This document shows positions 10,299 through 19,068 of a stretch of DNA of 64,000 nucleotides, piece by piece (the first letter of the stretch is position 1; each line of letters starts with the position of its first letter). The position numbers and the translations under genes are program-made. The notes under the pieces are model-generated. The model did not search any database, had not been told where the DNA came from, and worked only from the letters and a program-made list of their open reading frames with translations. The stretch spans positions 21,136 to 85,135 of the forward strand of contig NZ_NEGK01000013.1 in the NCBI RefSeq assembly GCF_002135435.1, read 5' to 3'. Origin of the DNA: Acinetobacter sp. ANC 3813. GTDB taxonomy: Bacteria; Pseudomonadota; Gammaproteobacteria; Pseudomonadales; Moraxellaceae.

Positions 10299-10324
10299 TC
10301 GGCTCATTTTGAAATCAGCCGATC
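10297..10324. terminator. Hairpin between convergent GNAT and epmA genes
   Basis: GATCGGCT (10297-10304) is perfectly complementary to AGCCGATC (10317-10324) with a 12-nt loop. It starts at the GNAT stop codon and sits 13 bp beyond the end of epmA. No long T run follows on either strand, so termination is plausible rather than certain. Confidence 0.4.
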
Positions 10325-10336
10325 ATTGCTTAAGAA

Positions 10337-11320
10337 TTAAGACACATCTGCAGGGAAAGTAATCACTTTTTCAAGCTTCATTTGCTCATTCGCAACCATC
10401 AATAAACGGTCTATACCTAAAGCAATTCCTGAACATTCAGGCATATTCGGCAAGGCGGCCAAAAGATATTCATCCAGCGGCATCACATGCAAACCAAGTT
10501 TTTCACGCTCATGGTTATCCGCCTCAAAGCGGCTGCGCAGCACATGAGCATCTATCAGTTCATCATAGGCATTTGCCAGCTCCAAGCCTTCAATGTACAG
10601 CTCGAAACGCGCCGCAACCAATTCACCATCTTCATCAATACGCGTCTTTGCTAATGAGGCCAATTCAGGCGGGAAATCCGTCAAAAAAACAGGGGTATCA
10701 AAACCTAAGCTAGGTTCAACAAAATGCGAAAATAGCAGATCTATATAGCCTAAACGGTCATCACCTAAATCTAGATTCAAACCCACTCGATTACAGCAGT
10801 TTTTTAGTTCTTGCAGTGTTGCCTGCAGCGGGTTTAATTCCAACCGATCCATAAAAGCATGCTTATAACTTAAGATGGTTGGACGGACTGCCCCGAAGCG
10901 CTGCGCTAAAGTTACATTCAGCAAGTCCGTCACTTCAAACATTAAGTCTTTCAAGCTAAACCCTGGACGGTACCACTCCAGCATGGTGAATTCACTGTTG
11001 TGCTTTCGACCATGTTCATCATCACGGAATACTTTGCAGATTTGATAAATCGGTCCGCTGCCGCTGGCAAGTAAACGCTTCATGGCAAATTCGGGTGAAG
11101 TCTGCAAATAATGCGTTTGTTTTTTTCCTTGTACATGACGCTGCGCCTGTACTGAGGCTAAATAGACATCTGTCACACCCGCTTGTGAGAGTACTGGTGT
11201 TTCTACTTCCAACACTTCACGCTCAGCAAAAAACTGGCGGATTTGAGCATACATTTTTGCACGCGCACGCATGGCTTTTAAATCACAGCTTGGCTGATAT
11301 TGAATTCCAGACTGGCTCAT
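10337..11320 (-). CDS. epmA: Elongation factor P (R)-beta-lysine ligase
   Basis: EpmA (PoxA/GenX) attaches (R)-beta-lysine to a conserved lysine of EF-P, which helps ribosomes through polyproline stretches. The 327-residue protein matches the short LysRS-like family that lacks the anticodon-binding domain. Class II synthetase marks are present: motif 1 FFAEREVLEVETPVLSQAG, motif 2 QICKVFRDDEHGRKHNSEFT and motif 3 GIALGIDRLLM. Its ATG overlaps the stop of pdxB by 4 bp (ATGA), which suggests translational coupling in a pdxB-epmA operon. Confidence 0.95.
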   Translation of the reverse strand: MSQSGIQYQPSCDLKAMRARAKMYAQIRQFFAEREVLEVETPVLSQAGVTDVYLASVQAQRHVQGKKQTHYLQTSPEFAMKRLLASGSGPIYQICKVFRDDEHGRKHNSEFTMLEWYRPGFSLKDLMFEVTDLLNVTLAQRFGAVRPTILSYKHAFMDRLELNPLQATLQELKNCCNRVGLNLDLGDDRLGYIDLLFSHFVEPSLGFDTPVFLTDFPPELASLAKTRIDEDGELVAARFELYIEGLELANAYDELIDAHVLRSRFEADNHEREKLGLHVMPLDEYLLAALPNMPECSGIALGIDRLLMVANEQMKLEKVITFPADVS

Positions 11321-12384
11321 GCTTTAGGCCCTCCATGCGCAGCCCATTCACGGCGCAGCGGATAGGTTTTACGCAAGTAATCAAAGGCTTTTTGATCGAC
11401 TTTGCCATCCTTTAAGGTGGCTCTTAAATTTGCATCGTCACGGGCAATATCATAAATTTCGGCTAGATGCTGTTTCAATACCGCCTTTAATGGCTGATTG
11501 GCAAATAAGGCATCGCAAACAGGCAATTGCGTTTCAAAACGTTTTGTCGCCGTATGTTCGAATGTTTTGCAAAATGCGTTATAAATCATCTGCGTACCGC
11601 GCGCTTTACCTTCTAAGCTATAGCCTGCAATATGCGGGGTAACAATCGTAATCAAGTTTAGTAAAGCTTCAGAAATTTCTGGTTCGTGTTCAAAGACATC
11701 TAGCACGACCTGACGCTGAGTCTTTTGAATGTCTGCAATTAAATCTGCTTCTGCAACCACTGGCCCGCGTGCAGAATTAATTAATATGGCTTCTGGCTTC
11801 ATCTGAGACAACGCATCTGCATTGATTAAATGATAAGTCGGATGCTCACCAGATTGAGTCAAAGGTACATGGGTTGAAATTGCATCTGCGTTTTTTAATA
11901 ATTCGGCTAATTCAACTTGTTTTACATGTCCACGCTGAACAAACGGGTCATAGCCAATCACATTCCAGCCCAAAAGCTGTGCCATGGTGGCCAAACGTGA
12001 ACCGACATTGCCTAGACCGACAATTCCTAAAGTAAACGCTTCATTGGCGTCCAGCAATTCAGGCTTTAATTTTAATAATGCTGTAATCACATATTCAGCA
12101 ACCGCCTGCGCATTGCAGCCCGCCGCATTTGACCAAGCAACACCTTGTTTTTCAATGGCAGGAATATCGAGATGATCAGTACCAATCGTTGCACTGCCGA
12201 CAAATTTCAATTGGGTATTGTCAATCAATGCAGCATTCACTTTGGTCACTGAACGCACCAGCAGCGCTTCAGCATCCTGCACATCATCATGCGTTAATGT
12301 ACGGCCAGCCTGATGCTGAATATCACCAAATTCGGCAAAAAAATAATCGGTAAATGCCAGATTTTCATCCGCAATGATTTTCAT
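11317..12384 (-). CDS. pdxB: Erythronate-4-phosphate dehydrogenase
   Basis: PdxB oxidises 4-phosphoerythronate in the DXP-independent pyridoxal-phosphate pathway. The 355-residue protein is a D-2-hydroxyacid dehydrogenase with the NAD loop GIVGLGNVGSRLA, the substrate arginine in INSARGPVV, the acid in VLDVFEHEPEI and the catalytic His in TPHIAGYSLEG. The C-terminal dimerisation extension typical of PdxB is present. The ATG at 12384 gives MKIIADENLAF, the usual start. A TTG four codons upstream is less likely. The gene overlaps epmA by 4 bp. Confidence 0.94.
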   Translation of the reverse strand: MKIIADENLAFTDYFFAEFGDIQHQAGRTLTHDDVQDAEALLVRSVTKVNAALIDNTQLKFVGSATIGTDHLDIPAIEKQGVAWSNAAGCNAQAVAEYVITALLKLKPELLDANEAFTLGIVGLGNVGSRLATMAQLLGWNVIGYDPFVQRGHVKQVELAELLKNADAISTHVPLTQSGEHPTYHLINADALSQMKPEAILINSARGPVVAEADLIADIQKTQRQVVLDVFEHEPEISEALLNLITIVTPHIAGYSLEGKARGTQMIYNAFCKTFEHTATKRFETQLPVCDALFANQPLKAVLKQHLAEIYDIARDDANLRATLKDGKVDQKAFDYLRKTYPLRREWAAHGGPKA

Positions 12385-12593
12385 AACAGCATCCAAAATA
12401 TTACTGCAGCAATGATAGCGCTTTTATGGGCAGAAGCACTATTCATCTTTAAATACCCTGAGCACCTTTTTCAAATAAATATAGCAACAGACCTAGTGTT
12501 TTAAACACTTTATACAGTGGTCCCTGCAAGCTAATTTATAAGTTTTATGTAAACCTTAGCGTATTGATTTAACACTTCCCAATAGGGCTTTGC

Positions 12594-13841
12594 TCAGGCA
12601 CATTTGCGCATGCACAAACCCTCTAAATGTATAGGTGACTCCGCATTGCTGATCAACTCTGCAATAACCATGGCACTGCCGGCAGCCAATGTAAAACCTA
12701 AACTGCCCTGCCCAACATTTGACCATAAGTTGCTATATTTTGTGCGCCCTAAAATAGGCGGCCCTTTCGGAGTAGAAGGTCTTAGCCCGCTCCATTCAAT
12801 TGCGGTATCTACGCCGTCTAGATCAGGAAAAGTTTTTTTCACCGTATGCTTCAAGGCAGCCATGCGTTCTTTACGAATGTCGACATGCTGATAGCCAATA
12901 TCCACCATTGCCGCAACCCGCAGGCGGTCTCCCAATTTGGCATAGACAATTTTATTGGCATAATCCGTCACGCTAATGCTTGGCACAGCATGCAATTTCT
13001 TCGGAAACGGCACAGTTAAGCTATAGCCTTTAAGCGGATACAGCGGCACAGAAATACCCGCCAAATCAAAAATTGCGGTGCTGCCATTGCCTGCAGCAAC
13101 CACGAACTCATCCGCTTCAATTCTTTTTTGGGATGTTTCCAAAGCTGAAATTTTGTTATCTTGCGCAAAAAAATCTGTCACTTTATGTTCATACAGACAT
13201 TCAAAATCTGCTTGCGGTTCCATCGCTTTATACAATGCCAAGCAGAATTTATAACAATCGGCAGTTTCATCATCTGGCGTGAATATTGAACCTGCCAATT
13301 CAGACTCAATCCCCTTTAAAGCAGGTTCTATCGCTACTGTTTCAGCACTATTCAGAACTTGCTGAACTGTAGGATCGATATTAGCACTGGCTTTTTTAAA
13401 GGTTTGTTCATCTCGATGAATAACCATCTTGCCCGACTTTACCCAGCAAAAATCATCCAGCTGATTCCGCCATTTTTTCATAATAGTTTGACTATAAAGA
13501 GATAATCGCAAAATATGGTTTCCATTCACCACATTATCTTTACGGTTGCAGGCAAATAAAAACTGCAGCAGCCAAGACCACTGAAATGGAGAAATATTCA
13601 ATTTAAAATTTAAAGGTGAATGCGCTTTGCCCAGCCATTGCAGCGCCTGAATCGGCACACCCGCATCAGCCAAAGGAGCCACGTAGCGGTAACTGAGCTG
13701 ACCGCCATTTGCGTAACTGGTTTGACAGCCCACTTGGTCATTGGCTTCTACTAGCGTCACTTTGTGACCCGACTGAATAAGTGCATAAGCTGTGCTTAAA
13801 CCGATTACACCGCCCCCAATCACCACTATATGTTTTTTCAT
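12594..13841 (-). CDS. FAD-dependent D-amino-acid dehydrogenase, DadA-like
   Basis: A 415-residue flavoprotein of the DadA/DAO family, which oxidises D-amino acids to 2-oxoacids and passes electrons to the respiratory chain. The N-terminal FAD loop is IVVIGGGVIGLSTAYAL, followed by the DadA-like stretch TSYANGGQLSYRYVAP. The C-terminal FAD contacts are EWSGLRPSTPKGPPILGR and NVGQGSLGFTLAAGSA. No alanine racemase lies beside it, unlike classical dad operons, so it may be a paralogue with another substrate. The LysR gene just upstream on the same strand is a likely regulator. Confidence 0.85.
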   Translation of the reverse strand: MKKHIVVIGGGVIGLSTAYALIQSGHKVTLVEANDQVGCQTSYANGGQLSYRYVAPLADAGVPIQALQWLGKAHSPLNFKLNISPFQWSWLLQFLFACNRKDNVVNGNHILRLSLYSQTIMKKWRNQLDDFCWVKSGKMVIHRDEQTFKKASANIDPTVQQVLNSAETVAIEPALKGIESELAGSIFTPDDETADCYKFCLALYKAMEPQADFECLYEHKVTDFFAQDNKISALETSQKRIEADEFVVAAGNGSTAIFDLAGISVPLYPLKGYSLTVPFPKKLHAVPSISVTDYANKIVYAKLGDRLRVAAMVDIGYQHVDIRKERMAALKHTVKKTFPDLDGVDTAIEWSGLRPSTPKGPPILGRTKYSNLWSNVGQGSLGFTLAAGSAMVIAELISNAESPIHLEGLCMRKCA

Positions 13842-13920
13842 GCCTACTCAGCTTCATTTATAAAACCACTTCATTAAAGAAGAAGATTCATGCATTAACA
13901 AATGAGTATTTGAGCACCAG

Positions 13921-14799
13921 TCATAACCTTGAGTTAAGTGATGGAGTAATCTTTCCTATATCAGAGCGAATCAATTCAATGAAATTTTCAACGGCTTGCG
14001 TGGTGCTGACACTGGCATTTCGCAAAATATAAATAGTGGTATGCATGCTTGGACTCAAATTATGAATCATCTCTTTAGGCAAGGAATAAGCTGCGGTATA
14101 AATGTCTGTAATACTGCAGCCGATGCCCTGCCGCACCAGCTCACTGGCCATGTAATAGGTCTGCACACTGGCAATGCTGTCATTAAATTCACGGTGTTTA
14201 GTCAGGACAGACATGAGCGATGATGCGTCGGGCTGAATCCAGCGTTTTTCATCGATAGATGCAATATCTTGAGCTGATTTGAGTTGTTTTGAGTCAATAT
14301 ATACCAATGGAACATCCAAAATCGGCGTCGCAATAATGCCGTGCTGCGTCTGCGGCTCAAACGTTACGGCAAAATCAATTTCCCGCTGCAGCAGTTTCTG
14401 CTCCAGTGACTGAGTATGATCTGTGCCAATATTTACAAACACTTCAGGATATTTTTTTAGGTATTTCGCCGTCAGCTTTGGTATTAGGCTTAAGCCTAAA
14501 CTCGGCAGGCAGCCAAGGCTAATTTTGCCCTGCGGATTTTTGGCTAAATTATGCGTCAGCTTATTTAATTTATTGATTTGCTGATAAATTGGCTTCACTT
14601 CCTCATATAAAATATATGCCTCATTGGTCGGCTGCAGTTTCCCTTTAATTCGCTTAAATAACGAAAAACCCAAGCGCTGCTCGGCATGTTTCAGCAATTT
14701 ACTGGCGGCAGGCTGTGATATGCATAGTGATGAAGCCGCTTCAGAAAGTGATCCATAAAGCATGATTGCATAAAACATTTCAAGGTGGCGAAGATTCAT
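13921..14799 (-). CDS. LysR-family transcriptional regulator
   Basis: A 292-residue LysR-type regulator. The N-terminal winged helix-turn-helix reads SLSEAASSLCISQPAASKLLKH, followed by the effector-binding domain. The start at 14799 gives MNLRHLEMFYAIM, the family's usual beginning. An ATG at 14811 would add four residues, and neither has a strong ribosome site. The gene lies 79 bp upstream of the DadA-like gene on the same strand. Co-transcription and control of that gene are inferred, since LysR regulators are more often divergent from their targets. Confidence 0.88.
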   Translation of the reverse strand: MNLRHLEMFYAIMLYGSLSEAASSLCISQPAASKLLKHAEQRLGFSLFKRIKGKLQPTNEAYILYEEVKPIYQQINKLNKLTHNLAKNPQGKISLGCLPSLGLSLIPKLTAKYLKKYPEVFVNIGTDHTQSLEQKLLQREIDFAVTFEPQTQHGIIATPILDVPLVYIDSKQLKSAQDIASIDEKRWIQPDASSLMSVLTKHREFNDSIASVQTYYMASELVRQGIGCSITDIYTAAYSLPKEMIHNLSPSMHTTIYILRNASVSTTQAVENFIELIRSDIGKITPSLNSRL

Positions 14800-14811
14800 A
14801 ATGACGAACAT

Positions 14812-15083
14812 AACTATGAGTTATAGCAAATCTATTAGAGTTGATTGCTTCATGTCAATAAAACCTCATGTTTTGACGTCTGCATCAATAACTAGCAGCT
14901 AGGGAGTATTCTGCTGTTTGACTCATCCACTGCATCGATCGTTCCAAGCCGATGGAGGCAGCAAAATACTGCATGAAGCCAATGATCCTCACGAGTTTTC
15001 CCCTTGCACGCTATATCAGAGTTTTGCTGTTCCATATTTGAAGTGAATCGAAATAGGGAAATTAAAAATACTGCCTATAACGT
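14812..15083. other. Non-coding gap with imperfect inverted repeat
   Basis: No convincing gene is seen in this gap upstream of the LysR gene and beyond the end of the surface-protein operon. AGTATTCTGCTG (14905-14916) is complementary to 14959-14970 at 11 of 12 positions, and a small palindrome CTAGCAGCTAG lies at 14892-14902. This could be a LysR operator region, a small RNA or a decayed element. The sequence does not decide. Confidence 0.3.
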
Positions 15084-15114
15084 AAAAATGCCCTGCAAAG
15101 CAGGGCATTTTTTT
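15084..15114 (-). terminator. Terminator of the surface-protein operon
   Basis: TGCCCTGC (15089-15096) pairs perfectly with GCAGGGCA (15100-15107) around a 3-nt loop and is flanked by A and T runs. On the minus strand it lies 10 bp beyond the stop codon of the last gene of the 28.4-15.1 kb operon. Confidence 0.85.
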
Positions 15115-15123
15115 CACTATTTA

Positions 15124-18003
15124 TTATTGCATTCGAATGCCAAAGTAGAGCGACTTTTCTTCTGCAGGCAGTAAGGTGGAAAATACGGTTTTTACTTTTG
15201 AACCGTCGTCCTGCACTGCTTCACCGCTGCTGGTCAGCGGCAATACGGCTCCTGATTTCCAAGGCATGGTATACGCTGGATACATATCATTTACTGCCAC
15301 ATTGCTCAGCTTAGAATCGCCTAAATTAGTGACTGAAATACGGTAAATTAAGCAATCCGCTGCACTCAACGTTGCGCTTTGCGTACTGTAAACTGCATTT
15401 TTTACCCCGTCTGCAGTAATAGAACTGCAGGCTGCGCGTTTGAATTGCGTTTTTACCACTTTCAGCTGGTTGGAACCCACGGTAATGGTGTCTGTATTGG
15501 ATAAAACAGCCAGTGCAGTTTTTTGACCGGTATTATCTGGTGTTGCCGAAAGCTTCACTTGACTGCTCATGCCATTTAATGCATTCGCTGGCGCTTGTAC
15601 TTTTACCAGTAAAGCAAGTTCGGCTTTGGCCAAAATATTAAAGCTCTGCGTGCTGATCGCAGTATCCGCGGCATCTAAAACACCATTTTTATTGCTGTCT
15701 TCAAATAAGCTGTACAAGAAATCATCTGCACGCACCGGCGTTAAATTCAACTTCACGCCTTTCTCTTCAATCACGCCCTGATTAATCAGGCGATGTGAAA
15801 ATACATATGTACCGCCCACATTAATCTGTGCAGACTGGTCATTCACCAATTCCATTAAACGCTGCTGTAAATGATCTGAAGTCACCGCATCTAAAATGAC
15901 ATCGCCTAAGCCTGTCTGCAACGATTCAATCGCAAACCAAATATTGGTCGAAGCGGATGCAGAAGGCAGTACCGTAATCACAGCACAAACGAAAGCCGTC
16001 TGATTGGCCGCCACATTCATTTGTGTTATTTGCTGGCCGCTGCTCCCAGCTTTACATTGCGCAGAAGCCAATTGAAAAAAATCGACTTTTAAACCTGATG
16101 TAAATGGCGTAATGCTGCTGCTGACCAAGGCAGAATTATCGCCTGCGCTTAATACTGGCGTGACTGCAGTGCTTGAGGCATAGAGTTGATAATCTTGCGC
16201 TGAATTGCTGTAATTTTGAATGGTCAGCGGAAAATAGACTTTCTTGCTGCTGTCTGCATTTTGCGTAATTAAGGGCGTAGTGCCTGTCCTGCCTTCTTTT
16301 GCAATATTAAACAATCCCACGCCAGTTTCTGTTACCGCTGCGGCGGATTTAAAATTGGCTAAATCACTTTTATTATAAATGGGATTTTGCACAGTAGACG
16401 TATTGTTAGCAGGATTAAAGTCTGACATCGCTGTGGTTTCAATGGTTGCTGTATTTTCAGCAATGCCATTTGAAGATGTATCCGTCACCAATAAATTTTT
16501 GACAGTAAAGCGGTATTTCGCTTTGGCTGGAATATCCCCCAAAGCTAAACCTGTGCCCGCGGTAGTGCTCAATAGGCTTGTAAGCGCATTGGCATCTGTC
16601 CATGCAGCTGGGCAGCTTTTACTTGTGCCGGTGGTTAAATCTTCACAGACTAAACTGGTCTGTGCTGTACCAGAAGTCACGCGCTGCAAATTTTTAAAGC
16701 TGTCCCGAAGAAAAATACTGTCTGCTTGCACATCAGTTTTATTTTCCACATCCAAAGTATAAGCCACCAATCCATCTTTGATGACTTTAGAATCACTTGT
16801 CAGCGCTTTTACTACTGAAAGATCAACGTCATCTTCTTGAATTTTCAAATCAAAGCTTATAGCAGGCTGGCTATTGCCGCATGCACGCAAAGATGTTGCG
16901 ATGGCATTGCTCGCGCTGTCGAGTGCAAAGGCAAATGGAACGGTAATATCTGCATTGACTGTGGTATTTCCTAAAATACCAATCACCAATCCATTGACCG
17001 TTACCCCTTGGGTATAATCCAAAGCGCTATTGTAAACAGGCGTATAATTAAACGTCACCGAGTTTGGGTTACTCGTCTCTAAACCGTCACTACTATTTAG
17101 AGCTGTCAGAGAACCATTCGCGGCCTGCTTATATAAAATATAATTTTTGCCGTATACCGCTTTTGTACCGCTATAGCTAGAAGGATATTCAATTTTGAAC
17201 TTCAATGTCGGCATATCAGCTTGGCTTAGAATCTGCCCAACAATATTAAATGGCACAGCTTGCTGCTTACCTGTAGTGGTATTGCTGCCTTCATAGTATT
17301 TATTTGAATTGGCGCTGAATTCTACTGCAGGTTTTAAGCCTAATTGAATATCATCAATGAAGTTACCTAAAGTGGCATTTGAACCAAATCTTGTAGCATC
17401 AAAAATAAACTGATAAATGCCGCTCGCAACAGTCACTTTTGCTTTTGCTCCAGTTGCATTTGCATTTTTCCACTCAAATAAACTTGTTACTGGCTGGCTG
17501 GCGCCAATAGTTTGATTAATTGTAAATGAAAAACGATCTGCCGAAACTTTGCCAATATAAAATGTGGTTTGTTCATTTGTATCTGAACGGGCAGCATGCC
17601 TAAAATTCCATGAAAACTCTTCATCTTTAAATAAACAAACTGATTGGTAAAGCGCAGAACGAGCGCTTGCATTTAATTCCGCATATTGATTTATTGGTGA
17701 TCCATTATTGACAGTATTCCAAGCAGTATAACTAGTTGGTGCAGCTCCGCGGCCGCGCCAAATTTCAATTAGCTTAGGAGCCGAATGTGTTGTCAGCCAG
17801 CCATCAACAGCACTTTCTGCATATTGCATTGTCGTGCCATTCGCTGAGAGGGCAGGCTGATTAAAACTTAAATTGACAAAACTGCGCTGAATTTGCACTT
17901 CACTGCTGCTGGCTGCCGCATCTGCAGCATTCACATGTGAAATAGAGCTTGATGCAAAAAGTGAAAATGCCAGAGCGCGAACCCAATATTGCTTCATCGT
18001 CAT
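15124..18003 (-). CDS. Exported DUF11-type repeat protein, 959 aa
   Basis: A large secreted or surface protein. A signal peptide (about residues 1-27, ending near SHVNAADAA) precedes a beta-rich body. A DUF11-like module lies around 385-520 (DVDLSVVKALTSDSKVIKDG, then LRDSFKNLQRV). Another at the C-terminus (VVKTQFKRAACSS, then CLIYRISVTNLGDSKLSNVA) resembles the C-terminal module of the product of 25143-27920. The ATG at 18003 has AAGGTG seven bases upstream, inside the end of the preceding gene. It is last in a tightly packed leftward operon. Function is unknown; adhesion, matrix or surface-layer roles are inferences. Confidence 0.8.
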   Translation of the reverse strand: MTMKQYWVRALAFSLFASSSISHVNAADAAASSSEVQIQRSFVNLSFNQPALSANGTTMQYAESAVDGWLTTHSAPKLIEIWRGRGAAPTSYTAWNTVNNGSPINQYAELNASARSALYQSVCLFKDEEFSWNFRHAARSDTNEQTTFYIGKVSADRFSFTINQTIGASQPVTSLFEWKNANATGAKAKVTVASGIYQFIFDATRFGSNATLGNFIDDIQLGLKPAVEFSANSNKYYEGSNTTTGKQQAVPFNIVGQILSQADMPTLKFKIEYPSSYSGTKAVYGKNYILYKQAANGSLTALNSSDGLETSNPNSVTFNYTPVYNSALDYTQGVTVNGLVIGILGNTTVNADITVPFAFALDSASNAIATSLRACGNSQPAISFDLKIQEDDVDLSVVKALTSDSKVIKDGLVAYTLDVENKTDVQADSIFLRDSFKNLQRVTSGTAQTSLVCEDLTTGTSKSCPAAWTDANALTSLLSTTAGTGLALGDIPAKAKYRFTVKNLLVTDTSSNGIAENTATIETTAMSDFNPANNTSTVQNPIYNKSDLANFKSAAAVTETGVGLFNIAKEGRTGTTPLITQNADSSKKVYFPLTIQNYSNSAQDYQLYASSTAVTPVLSAGDNSALVSSSITPFTSGLKVDFFQLASAQCKAGSSGQQITQMNVAANQTAFVCAVITVLPSASASTNIWFAIESLQTGLGDVILDAVTSDHLQQRLMELVNDQSAQINVGGTYVFSHRLINQGVIEEKGVKLNLTPVRADDFLYSLFEDSNKNGVLDAADTAISTQSFNILAKAELALLVKVQAPANALNGMSSQVKLSATPDNTGQKTALAVLSNTDTITVGSNQLKVVKTQFKRAACSSITADGVKNAVYSTQSATLSAADCLIYRISVTNLGDSKLSNVAVNDMYPAYTMPWKSGAVLPLTSSGEAVQDDGSKVKTVFSTLLPAEEKSLYFGIRMQ

Positions 18004-18004
18004 C

Positions 18005-19066
18005 TTATTTCACCTTCACTTTTTGAGCGTCTGACTCTACTTGTAAATCTTGCCACTGGGGTTCAATGCGCAGCTCTCTATCATCACTCAGCTGAATCAC
18101 TACACGGCGGCTTTTTGCCTGTGCAATTTTTTCATCTACATCTGTTTCAAAAGCCTGCGCGCCTTTGGCAACAGACTTGATCCGCTGAACATTTACGCCT
18201 TGCGTCATTAAATACTGCTGAACAGCATTGATTCGGCGCTGCGCCAACTCGAAGTTATATGCTTCACTGGCGCGGCGGTCGGTATAACCCAGCAACTTCA
18301 CATCAAGCAAGGGCTGCTGTTTCAAAACGTCTGCTAAGTGGTGCAGCATACTTTGGCTAGCTGCGCTCAACACCGCACTGTTTGATGCAAAATGTACAAC
18401 ATTATGAACTACTTGGGGTGAATCAATTGCAGTTTTTTTTAGCATAAGCCAATAATCTGAATTTACACCGCGACAGCCCCGCCCATTCAATTCAGCCAAT
18501 GTTGGCCAAAACTTATTTAGTTCGCCCGTATTCACCGTTGAAAGATTTGATTGCTCTGCTGCTTGATGCAGCGCTTGCTCCGCGGCTCTAAAGTGTTCAT
18601 TGGCATGCCGCCAGCCCATTTCACAATATTCTGCTGCCGCCCATACCAGCATGACTTCTGCATGCGCCACACTTTCTGGCGCCTGCGCTAAAGCATTCTG
18701 CTCCTTCAACCATTCAATTTGCTGCCATAAATCACGGCGCATCACTTGCGAAACGCTTAGAATAGGCGTGGTCAATGTTAAAGGCTGTTCTGCTTTCAGC
18801 GACTGCATAATCACTTGCGCCTGCTGCAGCGCTTCCTTGCCCGCAACTGTTAAGCTGGTTTCAGCATATTCATGCTGTGCATATGCCAGCCACATTTTAG
18901 CTTTATAAAGGTGATAACGCTGAATTGCATCTTTGGGCTCAAAAGAAGCCGAGTCTGCAGATAGTTCATCAATTTCAGTTTGCACTGAGCCTATATTGGC
19001 TGTACCCGCATGTGCCCAGCCCGCACCTATCAACAAACCCGCCAGCAGCCATGATCGAATTCTCAT
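18005..19066 (-). CDS. Exported OmpA-family protein
   Basis: A 353-residue exported protein with a signal peptide (MRIRSWLLAGLLIGAGWAHA) and a helical middle. A C-terminal OmpA/MotB domain (about 222-335) shows VVHFASNSAVLS, then LLGYTDRRASEAYNFELAQR. Such domains bind peptidoglycan, so this protein may tie the neighbouring surface proteins to the cell wall. It lies 2 bp after the 2001-residue gene and its stop is 1 bp before the 959-residue gene, so the three are almost certainly co-translated. There is no lipobox. The cell-wall anchor role is inferred from the domain and gene order. Confidence 0.87.
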   Translation of the reverse strand: MRIRSWLLAGLLIGAGWAHAGTANIGSVQTEIDELSADSASFEPKDAIQRYHLYKAKMWLAYAQHEYAETSLTVAGKEALQQAQVIMQSLKAEQPLTLTTPILSVSQVMRRDLWQQIEWLKEQNALAQAPESVAHAEVMLVWAAAEYCEMGWRHANEHFRAAEQALHQAAEQSNLSTVNTGELNKFWPTLAELNGRGCRGVNSDYWLMLKKTAIDSPQVVHNVVHFASNSAVLSAASQSMLHHLADVLKQQPLLDVKLLGYTDRRASEAYNFELAQRRINAVQQYLMTQGVNVQRIKSVAKGAQAFETDVDEKIAQAKSRRVVIQLSDDRELRIEPQWQDLQVESDAQKVKVK

Positions 19067-19068
19067 GA

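Noticed and set aside
12594..13841. Assigning the DadA-like gene as the main alanine-catabolic dadA
   Set aside because: No alanine racemase or Lrp-type regulator lies beside it, so the specific substrate is left open.
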